Below are positions 33,422 through 42,841 of a stretch of DNA of 64,000 nucleotides, in pieces. Position numbers and translations under genes: made by a program. This DNA is from Paraburkholderia ginsengisoli NBRC 100965 (lineage in GTDB: Bacteria > Pseudomonadota > Gammaproteobacteria > Burkholderiales > Burkholderiaceae). The notes beneath the pieces are model-generated. The model did not search any database and was not told the DNA's origin. It saw nothing but the letters and a program-made list of their open reading frames with translations. Numbering within the stretch: the first letter of the stretch is position 1; every line of letters begins with the position of its first letter. The stretch is taken from positions 310,001 to 374,000 of the forward strand of contig NZ_BBJF01000006.1 in assembly GCF_000739735.1 (NCBI RefSeq). The letters run 5' to 3'.

Positions 33422-35206
33422 CTACTGCACGACCACCGACAACGTCACGCCCGGCGGCAACGTCACCGTCTCCTCATAAGTACTCGCGACGTGCGAACGC
33501 ACGGCCGGGAAACTCGCATAGCTCAAGAGCACACCCGGCGCGGCCGACGGCAGCAAACGGACCTTCTTCGACGGATCGATCGACGGCAGCGTGAAGCCGC
33601 CTTCGGCGCGCGACGGGAAGCTGTACTGCGCCATGTTCGCCGCCAGCGGCACCTGGGCGCTCGCAGCCGCGGTAAAGTGGCGCAATTCCTGAGCGACGCT
33701 GGAGTCGGGACGAACCTGCTGGATCGCGTCATTCAGAAGCGCCATCGAGGTCGTCGCGCTTTTGTCGTTCAACAGAGCCTTGTAAAACGCGAGGCCCAAC
33801 TGCCGGTTCAGGAAGCCGCCAAACGAACCATTGGTCGCGTAGCTGTCACACGTCGAGTCGTCGACGTCCCATGTCGTCAACCCGCACGTATAGCTGCCGT
33901 GATTGTTGTACGTCAGATAGCTGACGAAGCGATTGTCGCGAATCGCGTTGTACGTCGAGTCGATATTGAAACTGACCCAGTCCTCCATCATCATCGCCGT
34001 CATCTCTTCGAGCCACGTGTCGTACGCGTACTGCGGCCCCATCAGCATGTCGCGGCGATAGAAGTTCTGCATGTGAGTACTTTCGTGCGCCATCACGGTT
34101 TGCATCGCTTTCATGCCGGCGGTGCCCGCCAGATACAGCGTTTCCGAATCCAGATACAGCGACAGGTCCGCATTGCTGTAATACGTCTGGCCGCTCCCCT
34201 GGTTGGCGAAGTTGTTCAGCGACCAGAAGTAGCCCACGGTGCCGTACGGCTGCGCATCGTGATTGAAGTTCGCGATGACGAGGTCGATCGGTTGCGACGC
34301 GCCGATCACGCCCGCCGTGCTCACCGTGCCCCAGAAAGGACCGCCGACGCTCGTAAGCATGTCGTACACGCCGCCCGTGCCTGCGTAATTCTGCAAAAGG
34401 CTGCTGACGATGGCCGGCGTGATCTTGCCTGTGCCGTATTCGGCGGTTTCGACCCAGATGTTGACCTTGGTGCCGTCGGCCGTCGCGCCCGTTGCCTGAA
34501 GCGCCATATGGCGCTGCGTGTAGTCGGCCAGCCAGAAATCTCGCGTGTCGCCGATGTTGTAAGTCACCACAGTGCGTTGCACCGGACCGACGACGTCGCC
34601 AGACACGCGCCCCGCCGACGCAGCCGCATTCTGTTGCACGAGCGCCTTCCATCCGGTCGCGTTGAACTCGTGGATCGCCTTGACGATCGGGTCCTCTCCG
34701 CTCTGCGACGTGGTCAGCGTCTGCGCTTTCGCCGATACGACGTCGGCCGACGGCGTGAGCACGCTTGCGTTGATGGGCAGCGAGGACATCGCCTGAGTGC
34801 CGCCCTCGTTGGTGAAAACAAGCGTGACGTTGCGGCCCGCCGTGCCTTTTATCGATACGTTGACCGTACCGGCCTGCGCGCTGGCGTTGAGCGCCTGCCA
34901 CAAGCCCACGCCGGTGCCGGCGTAGGTCGAGTCGTCCGTCGCACCGCAGTCCGAGCAGGCGGCGTGCAACTTGCCGTCCGCGACGGGCGTCACGGTGACC
35001 GGCGGCGCACTGACGACCGGTGGGTTGTTGCCAGCCGTATTCGGGCTGCTGCTGGTCGTGCTGTTGTTATTGCCGCTGTTGTTATTGCCACTGTCGCTGC
35101 TGCTACCGCCTCCGCCACCGCCGCATGCGGTCAGGCTCGCGGCCAGAGAAAGCGTCGCGATTACCCCGAATGCCCCGAATGCCGATTTCCCACGCCTGAT
35201 ACGCAT
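33422..35206 (-). CDS. M30-family-like zinc metalloprotease lipoprotein
   Basis: A 594-aa secreted protein from ATG 35206, which has GGAG 9 bases before it (an in-frame upstream start at 35221 lacks one). The N-terminus is a lipoprotein signal, SLTACGGGGGG, with Cys about residue 28, followed by a Ser/Asn/Thr-rich linker of about 45 residues that would lift the domain off the membrane. The catalytic motif HESTH occurs in TVMAHESTHMQNF, with a downstream Glu in TWLEEMTAMMMEDW, as in hyicolysin-type (M30) peptidases. It should degrade proteins at the cell surface or in the periplasm. Confidence 0.82.
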   Translation of the reverse strand: MRIRRGKSAFGAFGVIATLSLAASLTACGGGGGGSSSDSGNNNSGNNNSTTSSSPNTAGNNPPVVSAPPVTVTPVADGKLHAACSDCGATDDSTYAGTGVGLWQALNASAQAGTVNVSIKGTAGRNVTLVFTNEGGTQAMSSLPINASVLTPSADVVSAKAQTLTTSQSGEDPIVKAIHEFNATGWKALVQQNAAASAGRVSGDVVGPVQRTVVTYNIGDTRDFWLADYTQRHMALQATGATADGTKVNIWVETAEYGTGKITPAIVSSLLQNYAGTGGVYDMLTSVGGPFWGTVSTAGVIGASQPIDLVIANFNHDAQPYGTVGYFWSLNNFANQGSGQTYYSNADLSLYLDSETLYLAGTAGMKAMQTVMAHESTHMQNFYRRDMLMGPQYAYDTWLEEMTAMMMEDWVSFNIDSTYNAIRDNRFVSYLTYNNHGSYTCGLTTWDVDDSTCDSYATNGSFGGFLNRQLGLAFYKALLNDKSATTSMALLNDAIQQVRPDSSVAQELRHFTAAASAQVPLAANMAQYSFPSRAEGGFTLPSIDPSKKVRLLPSAAPGVLLSYASFPAVRSHVASTYEETVTLPPGVTLSVVVQ

Positions 35207-35742
35207 ATTCTCTTTCTCCACTGCCGGATTCTTGCCTTGTAAAAGTCCTTGGCGGTGTCATGCGCGGGCGTGCACTCGCTCCGTTCGTCCCGAAGAATGA
35301 GTTACGGGCCTGTTTCCGGACGTCCCCTGGTCCTGCGCAAAAACACACTATCTCTTATCGGCAGGAAGGCTTCGAAATTTAGGGTAATGACGTCGCCCGG
35401 TTCGAATGAAGGGATCGGGGCGGAAAAGAGGCGGGCCTTTTGAAGGGGAAGTTGCGATTCTGTAAGCGGGCGCGTCGTATCGAGCGATTTTTCGCGCGTC
35501 ACTTTGTAGGCGGCCCGACTAATGGATCAACGGCGTGGGGTCGTTGATGGTGCGGGTCTCCGTGAAGGCTCGCACCTTGCCCGCGATGATGAGTGCGTGC
35601 TGTCGAAGAAAGTGGCTATTGCGCGGGTGCAACATCGAATCCTTGCCGCTGGCGAGGCTTCCGGATTGCCAGGCATGTCTGCCAAACCATGCTCATCAAT
35701 CCAGAAGCGCCTTCAAGCTAAACCGTATTCGTACTGCCGTTA
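35207..35742. other. 536-base region, possible gene remnant
   Basis: No intact gene is seen. On the minus strand a short open stretch from 35692 to a TAG at 35519-35521 encodes about 57 residues ending VRAFTETRTINDPTPLIH, which has the look of a real C-terminus cut off from its N-terminal part by a TGA at 35693-35695. A 66-codon minus-strand frame (35302-35502) has no supporting feature. The region may be what is left of a deleted gene. Confidence 0.3.
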
Positions 35743-36051
35743 TTAAGGATGACTATACATTGCATCCCAATCGGCTTTCGACACCGCCGGGTGTCCCGCA
35801 TCCGACGATCCACTGGCCGCACCGCCGAAACCGCTCGCCGCGCGCTGCGCCGCTACCTTGGCCGAGGCCGCCTGAATATCGGCTGGGTAAGTCGCATCGG
35901 CGTTTCGAGCGGGACTATAGCCGGCCTTTTCCAGTTCGACCAGCTCGGCGCGAACTTGTGCCCGGGTGAGCGACTGGTTCGACTGTGCGAATACGGCAAG
36001 CGGTGCTGCGAGCGCAGCGACGAGTACGACGGTTTGAATAAGCGACTTCAT
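35743..36051 (-). CDS. DUF4148 exported protein
   Basis: A 102-aa periplasmic protein: signal peptide MKSLIQTVVLVAALAAPLAVFAQ, then the DUF4148 core LTRAQVRAELVELEKAGYSPARNADATYPADIQAASAKVAAQ, then a Gly/Ser/Ala linker and the tail HPAVSKADWDAMYSHP. It lacks the CVGPxxxCxPxFGS ending of the homologue at 16774-17124. It is divergent from a porin gene with 253 bases between, where a perfect palindrome lies at 36085-36102. Function unknown. Confidence 0.88.
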   Translation of the reverse strand: MKSLIQTVVLVAALAAPLAVFAQSNQSLTRAQVRAELVELEKAGYSPARNADATYPADIQAASAKVAAQRAASGFGGAASGSSDAGHPAVSKADWDAMYSHP

Positions 36052-36084
36052 GATAACGAGCTCCAGACTCTGCTTTGTCCTGCT

Positions 36085-36102
36085 ACGAACAGCCCTGTTC
36101 GT
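36085..36102. promoter_or_regulatory. Palindrome between DUF4148 and porin genes
   Basis: ACGAACAG-CC-CTGTTCGT, two perfect 8-bp arms, lies 34 bases upstream of the DUF4148 start and 203 bases upstream of the porin start. It could be an operator or a 5' leader hairpin of the DUF4148 message. No known regulator consensus was matched with confidence. Confidence 0.35.
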
Positions 36103-36304
36103 ATGTCAGTGACGACAGTTTATGAACGTCCGCGCTCGGGAATAAGGACCGCCGGTGGAGAGGATTGTTCTCGAATGTAGATCAGACCAGGCATTGTTCT
36201 GAATGCAGCAAGAGACTTCTCCATCACGGAGCGTTAATTTCGACCTCCGGCATTTCTACACTCCGTCGACTCTCCCCCAATATAACCATCCAATCGGAGT
36301 TGAC

Positions 36305-37462
36305 GTGAAGAAGACCTTCATCGTGACGGGCTCGTGCATCGCGACGTTCGTCACGTCGGCGGCCCATGCGCAGAGTTCGGTCACGCTGTACGGCTTGATC
36401 GACGCAGGGATCATGTACACCAGCAATGCCACCAAGGGCAGTTCCCACGGGCCGTTATGGCAGGCCACCAGCGGCACGATCAATGGAAGCCGCTTCGGTC
36501 TGCGCGGCGCCGAGGACGTCGGCGGAGGAATGAAAGCCCTCTTCGTTCTCGAAAGCGGCTTCAATGTGGAGACCGGTCAATCCGGCCAGGACGGCCGGCT
36601 GTTTGGCCGCCAGGCCTATGTCGGGCTGAGCGGCAACCGCTTCGGCACCGTCACGCTCGGACGCCAGTACGATTCGATGACCGACTTCGTCACGCCGCTC
36701 TCGGGCGTGTCGGGAAAGTCGGGCGCCGTGGGTTTTTCACACCCCTTCGACAACGATAATCTCAACCACTCCGTGCGGATCAACAACGCCGCCAAGTACG
36801 CGAGCAACAATTACGGCGGGCTGGTGTTCAATGCGATGTACGCGTTTTCCAACAGCACCGGGTTTGCCGCGAACCGCGCATGGAGCGGCGGCGCGAGCTA
36901 TACGCATGGACCGTTCAGCGCGGGAGCCGCGTATCTGCAGATCGACGGCTCGAAAGGAAGCACGGTCGACAGCCCCGGCGCGATCGATGTCAAGGAATCC
37001 TCGTTAAACGGGCAGGGCGGGTTCTCGCTCGGCTCCGAACGTCAGCGCACCTTTGGCGGCGGCCTGAACTACACATTCGGCCCGGCTGTGCTCGGCTTTG
37101 TCTATACGCATAGCCAGCTCGACGGCTCCGGCTCGTTCGGATCGACCGGCGGAAACGTTTCGTTTCACAACTTCGAAGTGAATAGCAAGTACACGCTGAC
37201 GCCAGCCATCAGCTGCGCTCTCGCCTACACCTACACGAAGGGTCACGTGGACAACACCACGACCTACGGCACCGATCCGAAGTGGCATCAACTGGACTTG
37301 CAGACGGTGTATGCGTTCTCGAAGCGGACCGACGTCTACGCCGAAGCGATGTATCAACACGCGGTCGGGAAGAACTATGTCGCGTTCATGAAGGGCTCGG
37401 GAGGCGCATCGTCGACGGCGAATCAACTGGTCGGCACGCTCGGAATGCGCACCCGCTTCTGA
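36305..37462 (+). CDS. Gram-negative general porin (Burkholderia OpcP type)
   Basis: A 385-aa outer-membrane porin. The GTG at 36305 has CGGAG 6 bases before it and gives KKTFIVTGSCIATFVTSAAHAQSSVTLYGLIDAGI, a signal peptide cut after AHA and the standard beta-1 strand of the family. Later landmarks are GSRFGLRGAEDVGGGMKALFVLESGFN, LFGRQAYVGLSGNRFGTVTLGRQYD and the terminal strand ending LGMRTRF with C-terminal Phe needed for outer-membrane assembly. It should form a trimeric 16-stranded channel for small solutes. Confidence 0.93.
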   Translation: MKKTFIVTGSCIATFVTSAAHAQSSVTLYGLIDAGIMYTSNATKGSSHGPLWQATSGTINGSRFGLRGAEDVGGGMKALFVLESGFNVETGQSGQDGRLFGRQAYVGLSGNRFGTVTLGRQYDSMTDFVTPLSGVSGKSGAVGFSHPFDNDNLNHSVRINNAAKYASNNYGGLVFNAMYAFSNSTGFAANRAWSGGASYTHGPFSAGAAYLQIDGSKGSTVDSPGAIDVKESSLNGQGGFSLGSERQRTFGGGLNYTFGPAVLGFVYTHSQLDGSGSFGSTGGNVSFHNFEVNSKYTLTPAISCALAYTYTKGHVDNTTTYGTDPKWHQLDLQTVYAFSKRTDVYAEAMYQHAVGKNYVAFMKGSGGASSTANQLVGTLGMRTRF

Positions 37463-37687
37463 AGCGGTCAGGAAGAAAAATAGCAAAGAGCCCCGACACA
37501 AAAGTTAGATCAATGGACTTTTGCTGAGTGCGCGGGAAATGGAGGTGCGTCGGGGGTGGCAAGCGGTGGAGCGGGCGCTTAGGTCTGGTCGAGCAAACTT
37601 GCCCCCTCGGCACCACGGCACCACGGCACTTCGTAAAAATGGTCTAGGATTAAAAAGGAAGTGCACAACCTCTCAGGAGGATGAGTC

Positions 37688-37945
37688 ATGAAGAACGTTA
37701 CTGCGGCCCTGCTGGCCATCCTATTCGGCGTGGCGAGCATCGCCCCCGCGATCGCACAAACTTCCCCACCGATGTCGTCGGATCCTTCAGCGCCACTGAC
37801 ACGCGCTGACGTCAAAGCAGACCTTGCCGCCTGGCGTGCTGCGGGATTCAAACCGCCCATCAATTTCGAGCGCTACCCGGCTAACGCTCAACAAGCGGGT
37901 CGAATCGTCGCCGAACAGTCCGCGCAGGCGCCGGGCCAGCACTAG
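37688..37945 (+). CDS. DUF4148-like small exported protein
   Basis: An 85-aa protein with signal peptide MKNVTAALLAILFGVASIAPAIAQ and a short form of the DUF4148 core: PLTRADVKADLAAWRAAGFKPPINFERYPANAQQAGRIVAEQ. The AGGAGGATGAGTC site before the ATG is one of the strongest in the window, suggesting high expression. It stands alone downstream of the porin (225 bases). It lacks Cys and the CVGP ending. Confidence 0.82.
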   Translation: MKNVTAALLAILFGVASIAPAIAQTSPPMSSDPSAPLTRADVKADLAAWRAAGFKPPINFERYPANAQQAGRIVAEQSAQAPGQH

Positions 37946-38092
37946 CGCGACCCGCAGCAACGCGTTCAGAAAGCTGCTGCAAGCGCTCGTTTGAGCTTCT
38001 TCTGCTTCGTAGTGCGGTGCCGCATTGATAGCCGCACGGCCGCCGTTATCCGACAACGGCACCGTGGCGGAGAGTCATGTGCTCCGAATAGC

Positions 38093-38875
38093 TCATCGAC
38101 CGGGAACAAGTGCGAGGACCCGAAGCGGACTACCGGAGCCCGATTGAATTTTTAGCGGCGCTGCAAAAATCACGGCTCCGGTTGGCGGCAGTTCATCCAG
38201 ATTCTTCAGGCACTGCAACCCGTAACGGTTCGCTCCGTGCATCAGCGTATGGCACGGATACGGAACGGGCCACGCATAGGACTGGCCGGCGTCGGTGTTG
38301 ATCGTTTCAACGCCGAAGCCCTGGACGTCCCGTTCGTGAATCAGCCACTCCACGGTGTCTTGCGCCGGCCCCGGCGTATGAGCGCCGTCTTCCCGCAAGT
38401 TGACGAATTCCGCCGGGTCCGTACGCCTGGACCAATCCGTGCGAAATAACACCCATGCCGACGCCGGTATCCTGCCATGCTGCGATTCCCAACGTTCGAG
38501 GAATGCCTTCGTGAGCACCCAGTCAGGATTGGCTGCCACCTCTCTACTGGCGTCGATCACGACCGCCGGCGCAATGAAGTTCTGTACGTCGATCGTGTCG
38601 ACAGTGTTGCGCGGGCGATCCTTGCCGGTCACCCAATGAACCGGAGCGTCGAAGTGTGTCCCGGTATGCTCGCCGCACGAAAAATTGTTCCAGTACCACC
38701 CTGGACCCCGTTCGTCATATTGGCTGATCTGCTCCATCTTGAATGCCCACACCTGCCCGAACTCGGGCGGCAATTGCAAGGCGGGGAAATCCGGGGAAAG
38801 TGTCTGCGTCAAATCGACCACGCGAATCCCTCCGACCGAGACTTCGCGAATGAGTTGATCGAGAACTGTTGTCAT
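38093..38875 (-). CDS. Cyclase/kynurenine-formamidase-family protein
   Basis: A member of the metal-dependent cyclase family that includes kynurenine formamidase (KynB) and polyketide cyclase-like hydrolases. The family metal motif HxGTHxDxPxH is intact: GEHTGTHFDAPVHW. Preceding VVDLTQTLSPDFP is the usual start. From ATG 38875 the product has 260 aa; an ATG at 38884 and a GTG at 38944 are alternatives, none with a good ribosome site. It follows the indolepyruvate oxidoreductase genes on the same strand after 220 bases. N-formylkynurenine hydrolysis is an attractive guess given the neighbourhood, but the protein is longer than typical KynB (about 210 aa). Confidence 0.78.
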   Translation of the reverse strand: MTTVLDQLIREVSVGGIRVVDLTQTLSPDFPALQLPPEFGQVWAFKMEQISQYDERGPGWYWNNFSCGEHTGTHFDAPVHWVTGKDRPRNTVDTIDVQNFIAPAVVIDASREVAANPDWVLTKAFLERWESQHGRIPASAWVLFRTDWSRRTDPAEFVNLREDGAHTPGPAQDTVEWLIHERDVQGFGVETINTDAGQSYAWPVPYPCHTLMHGANRYGLQCLKNLDELPPTGAVIFAAPLKIQSGSGSPLRVLALVPGR

Positions 38876-39095
38876 ATGGAGCATGTCAGTCGTATTTGTG
38901 ATAGGTGAACCATCGACGTTGGTCTGCGCGAAGCGCCCGGACACTCATCGCTGTGCTGTTGCGCGAACCTTCCAGTAAAAATATCGCACTACTTATTCTT
39001 TGTTCTTCAGGCCGAACCGAATCGGCGGCGCTGTGACCGTCACGCGGATACCATCGTGCGGAACACGTCGTGTTCGATCGCCGCACCCGGGGCAC

Positions 39096-40601
39096 TCAGG
39101 CCAATGCGTGCCGCCCGAGCGCTTCCTGCAGCTTTTTGCCGTGCTCGTCGGCTAACGCCGCCTCGCGCAGTTCACGCAGCGTGGCAGGCGCCAGCAGCGC
39201 GCCGGCGCGGGCCACCGCCGCCATCACCTTTTCGTAGTTGGCCAGGCCTCGCGCGTGCGTGTCGCTGTAGCCTTTGACGAGCCGCTGGCATTGGGCGACC
39301 TCGACAGCAAGCGCCGTATTGCGTTGCGCCGCATCAAGCACCTGACTCAACCAGTGTTCGATGCGCGCATCCTCAACCTGGTAGCGCAGCGTGGCGCGGC
39401 GCCAGCCGCGCATGCGCGACACCGCGTAAAGCATCAGGTAGCCGCGCAGCGAGCTGGTGGTAACGACACGGCCCTCCCGCGTGAAACGGCGCACGAGGCG
39501 ATGCACCCAGTGCGGACGCATCAGCCAGTTGCCGAGCGACGCGGGCAGCGTCTCGCAAATTTCTTCGAGACGCGGATGCATGAACTCGTTGATCGCCAGC
39601 AGTTGGTCCGCTTGCGCGCGCACTTCGCTGCGTACCCGCTCGAAGCGTGAACCACGAATCTTGAGGTCGGCCACGCGGATCGTGTCTTCGTACGACATCC
39701 ACAGCGCCAGGTGGCGCGCAGTCTCGCGCACGAGCGTGGTGTCCTGCTGACCGAGCGCGTGCTGCAGTTCGGCAAGGCGACCGAGATAGAGTGCTGCATA
39801 GTCGGGATCCTGGTAGTCGATCAGCCGGCGCACGCCCTCGATCACCACCTGTTGAACCGCAGCGGGGAACTGACCGCGAACGCGTTCGACGAGTGCCGCC
39901 ACCTTCGCGTCGCGTGGCTTCGCTTCGATGCCGGCAGTCGCGGATGTTTCCGTGTCGCCCACAGGCTGTTCGACATCGTTCGCCTTCAGGTAGGCCGCGC
40001 CGAACGCCTGCAGGCTCGGCTTGACGCCGACGCCACCGCGTTCGATCGTCGCCTCGAACTGCTCGCGGCTGAACGCCAGCACGCCGGTGCCGGCCAGCGC
40101 ACCGAACAGCACAGCGCTGATCACGCTGCCGGAGGCTTCGGCCGCCTGAGCCATATCGAAACGCACGAAACGCTTCGCCGCCTTGCGGGCGTTTGCGACC
40201 AGCGCGTCGCTATCCACTCGGCCGTCGCCCATCGCCGTCTTCTCGGCAATCGAATAGACACGGTGGGTGGAAGCCACGAGCGTGGTGCGATCCGGCGTCA
40301 CGAGACCGCGCTGCACTGCGCGCCCGGCTTCCATCAGTTCGGATGCGAGCACCACGTCGACGTCGCCCGGCAGCGGCATCAGCGCGAGTACCGGCGCGCG
40401 GCCGGCACGGTCCGCGAGTTCGCGCGGAAACAGTTCGACGTAATAGATGGTCGCGCCGGTGCGTTGCGCGACCCCCGGCACGGAGGTGGTCTGCGCGTAG
40501 TAGCCGTTGTGTTCGCCGAGATCGACGATCCAGTCGGCGAGCACGCCTCCGCCCTCTCCACCCATGGCGAGAATGGCGATTTTGATCGGTTGGGCTTTCA
40601 T
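39096..40601 (-). CDS. iorB: Indolepyruvate:ferredoxin oxidoreductase, beta-subunit family (long form)
   Basis: A 501-aa protein. Residues 1-200 are the pyruvate-ferredoxin-oxidoreductase gamma domain (KIAILAMGGEGGGVLADWIVDLGEHNGYYAQTTSVPGVAQRTGATIYYVELFP), which carries the CoA-handling part; archaeal IorB is only this domain of about 200 aa. The extra C-terminal 300 residues, Arg-rich and helical, are typical of proteobacterial long forms. With the alpha subunit 17 bases upstream it should oxidise aryl pyruvates (from Trp, Phe, Tyr) to aryl-acetyl-CoA, passing electrons to ferredoxin. Confidence 0.85.
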   Translation of the reverse strand: MKAQPIKIAILAMGGEGGGVLADWIVDLGEHNGYYAQTTSVPGVAQRTGATIYYVELFPRELADRAGRAPVLALMPLPGDVDVVLASELMEAGRAVQRGLVTPDRTTLVASTHRVYSIAEKTAMGDGRVDSDALVANARKAAKRFVRFDMAQAAEASGSVISAVLFGALAGTGVLAFSREQFEATIERGGVGVKPSLQAFGAAYLKANDVEQPVGDTETSATAGIEAKPRDAKVAALVERVRGQFPAAVQQVVIEGVRRLIDYQDPDYAALYLGRLAELQHALGQQDTTLVRETARHLALWMSYEDTIRVADLKIRGSRFERVRSEVRAQADQLLAINEFMHPRLEEICETLPASLGNWLMRPHWVHRLVRRFTREGRVVTTSSLRGYLMLYAVSRMRGWRRATLRYQVEDARIEHWLSQVLDAAQRNTALAVEVAQCQRLVKGYSDTHARGLANYEKVMAAVARAGALLAPATLRELREAALADEHGKKLQEALGRHALA

Positions 40602-40618
40602 AGTGGCACTCGTGTTGA

Positions 40619-42817
40619 TCAGAACGCGTAGCGTGCGCGGCGCGCCGCGTCACGCCGCTGCAACCAGCCGATCAGCCCATCGCGCACGCGCTGCCGCAGA
40701 CGGTCGACACGGTTCGGGTTGCTAACGATCTGCGCACGGTAAAACGAAGGGCACAGCACGGCGGCATGGGACACTTCTCCGCACAGCCCGCAGCCCACGC
40801 AGCTATCGAGCACGGTTGCAACCGGATCCGTGCGCAACGGGTCTGGGTTCTGCTTGACCGACAGCGACGGGCAACCGGACAGACGGATGCACGAGTGATC
40901 GCCGGTACAGGTATCCGAATCGACACCGAAGCGTTCGCGCACCACACGCTCGCCGGCCGCGATCGCCTTGCGCACCTTCGGCTTCTCGCGACGTTGTTTG
41001 TTCAACATGCACTCGCTTTGCGCGATCAGCACCTTCGGGCCTTTAGCCTGAGTGGTGAGCGCTTCCTTGAGCGTGGCCATCATCGACTTCAGGTCGTAAG
41101 TGCGGCGAACGGTGCGCACCCAATCCACGCCGACGCCACGCACGGCCCGCTCGATCTCGTGCCCGGTGCTACGGGTCGGATTGAGCGCGGCGGACGACAG
41201 GATGTCCTGCCCTCCGGTAGCCGACGTATAGCTGTTGTCGACGATGACGGTGAGGTTGTCGCTCTTGTTGAAAACCGCGTTGGCGATCCCGCTGGTCAGG
41301 CCGTTGTGCCAGAACCCGCCATCGCCCATGACCGAGATCGCCCGCTTGTCCGCGGGTGCGTTGAGCGCCGACGCGCTCGCGCTGCCGAGACCGTAGCCCA
41401 TCGTCGTACTGCCGAGATTGAATGGCGGCAGAATCGAAAACAGATGGCAGCCGATATCCGCGCTCACATGGTGCGTGCCCAGTTCGCGCTCAACCAGCTT
41501 CATTGCGGTGAAGATCGGCCGCTCGGGACAGCCCGTGCAAAAGCCGGGCGGTCGCGCATGCACGTTTTCATCCAGCGGCGCGACCGGCTCGGCCGCAGGC
41601 GCTGGAGCGCTCACCGCCGAAGCGGCGGCGGGCGCCGCCACGAGCGGAATCACCTTGCGCGCGACCGGCTGGAGCGGCTCCGGCGCGAGCATGCCATAGC
41701 GCTCGAAAAACGCGCGCAGCCCCTTCATCACGGTCGCCGTGTTGTATTCGCCGGCGAGCGACAGCATGTCCTTGCCGTGCAGCACGGCCGAGTAATCGGC
41801 ATGGCGCAGGATCGCGCTGGCGTTCTGCTCGACGAAGTTCGGCTGGCCTTCCTCGATGACGAGTACCGCGCGCTTGCCCTCGCAAAATCGTTGCCACTCG
41901 GAATCGACGAGCGGATACGCGACGTTCATCACGTACAGCGGCACCTTCGACTCGCCGTAAACATCGGCGAGTCCGAGGCGTTCGAGCGCGCGCAGCACCG
42001 TGTTGTAGCTGCCGCCCTGCACGGCGATGCCGATATCGGCGGCGTCCGCCGAGAAAAATTCGTTGAGCTGGCGCTCCTCGATGAACTTCACCGCCGCGGG
42101 CCAGCGCTCGTTGATCTTCTCCTGCTCGTGCAGGAAGCTCGCGGGCGGCAGCACGATGCGGCTCACGTCGCGATTCGGATTTTCGAGGGCATCCTTGATC
42201 GAAAACGCCGAGCGTCGGTTATCCGACGCGACGAACTGCCCGTGCACGTGACACGCGCGAATGCGCAATTGCAGCATCACCGGCGTGTTGCTGGCCTCGG
42301 AGAGATCGAAGCCGTCCTTCACCGCCTGGACGATGCACGGCAGGTTCGGCCGCGGATCGAGCAGCCAGATCTGCGATTTCATCGCGAACGCGTGGCTGCG
42401 CTCCTGCATGATCGAGGAGCCTTCGCCATAGTCTTCGCCGACGATGATCAGCGCGCCGCCCGTCACCCCGCCCGAGGCGAGATTCGCCAGCGCGTCGGAA
42501 GCGACGTTGGTGCCGACCGTGGCTTTGAACGTCACCGCGCCGCGCAGCGGATAGTTCACCGAGGCGGCGAGCGATGCCGCCGCGGTGGCTTCGCTCGCGC
42601 TGTTTTCGAAGCGGATGCCGTGGTCGCTCAGAATGTCCTGGGCATCGGCGAGCACGTCCATCAGGTGCGAGATCGGCGCGCCCTGATAGCCGGCCACATA
42701 CGCCACGCCCGACTCCAGCAGCGCCTTGGTCACCGCGAGAATTCCCTCACCGCTGAAAACCTCGCCGGCGCCAAGGCGCAGCTTCTTCACTTCTTCGACA
42801 AATGACCGCTCGGCCAT
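40619..42817 (-). CDS. iorA: Indolepyruvate:ferredoxin oxidoreductase, alpha subunit
   Basis: A 732-aa thiamin-diphosphate enzyme. The N-terminal pyrimidine-binding domain (YVAGYQGAPISHLMDVLADAQ; GGALIIVGEDYGEGSSIMQERSHAFAMKSQIWLLDPR) is followed by the TPP domain (ADIGCHLFSILPPFNLGSTTMGYGLGSASASALN; MGDGGFWHNGLTSGIANAVFNKSDNLTVIVDNS), and then Fe-S motifs near the C-terminus (CTGDHSCIRLSGCPSL and CVGCGLCGEVSHAAVLC). It oxidatively decarboxylates aryl 2-oxoacids with CoA. The pairing with iorB, an aminotransferase and an amino-acid permease supports aromatic amino-acid catabolism. It is of interest in an aerobe, since these enzymes are often oxygen sensitive. Confidence 0.9.
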   Translation of the reverse strand: MAERSFVEEVKKLRLGAGEVFSGEGILAVTKALLESGVAYVAGYQGAPISHLMDVLADAQDILSDHGIRFENSASEATAAASLAASVNYPLRGAVTFKATVGTNVASDALANLASGGVTGGALIIVGEDYGEGSSIMQERSHAFAMKSQIWLLDPRPNLPCIVQAVKDGFDLSEASNTPVMLQLRIRACHVHGQFVASDNRRSAFSIKDALENPNRDVSRIVLPPASFLHEQEKINERWPAAVKFIEERQLNEFFSADAADIGIAVQGGSYNTVLRALERLGLADVYGESKVPLYVMNVAYPLVDSEWQRFCEGKRAVLVIEEGQPNFVEQNASAILRHADYSAVLHGKDMLSLAGEYNTATVMKGLRAFFERYGMLAPEPLQPVARKVIPLVAAPAAASAVSAPAPAAEPVAPLDENVHARPPGFCTGCPERPIFTAMKLVERELGTHHVSADIGCHLFSILPPFNLGSTTMGYGLGSASASALNAPADKRAISVMGDGGFWHNGLTSGIANAVFNKSDNLTVIVDNSYTSATGGQDILSSAALNPTRSTGHEIERAVRGVGVDWVRTVRRTYDLKSMMATLKEALTTQAKGPKVLIAQSECMLNKQRREKPKVRKAIAAGERVVRERFGVDSDTCTGDHSCIRLSGCPSLSVKQNPDPLRTDPVATVLDSCVGCGLCGEVSHAAVLCPSFYRAQIVSNPNRVDRLRQRVRDGLIGWLQRRDAARRARYAF

Positions 42818-42841
42818 GGTGTTCCTCGTGGGTGATCCGGT

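Noticed and set aside
33311..35242. 643-codon plus-strand open frame opposite the M30-like protease
   Set aside because: Spans the terminator and lacks any recognisable domain; the minus-strand product has signal, lipobox and HESTH motif.
35535..35969. 144-codon plus-strand frame overlapping the DUF4148 gene
   Set aside because: Its second half is antisense to a clear DUF4148 gene and its first half has no support.
37609..37628. Short tandem repeat of GGCACCAC units
   Set aside because: Only two to three copies in a small intergenic gap; no sign of functional structure.
40766..42805. 679-codon plus-strand open frame opposite iorA
   Set aside because: Composition is typical of an antisense shadow and the iorA domains on the other strand are unmistakable.
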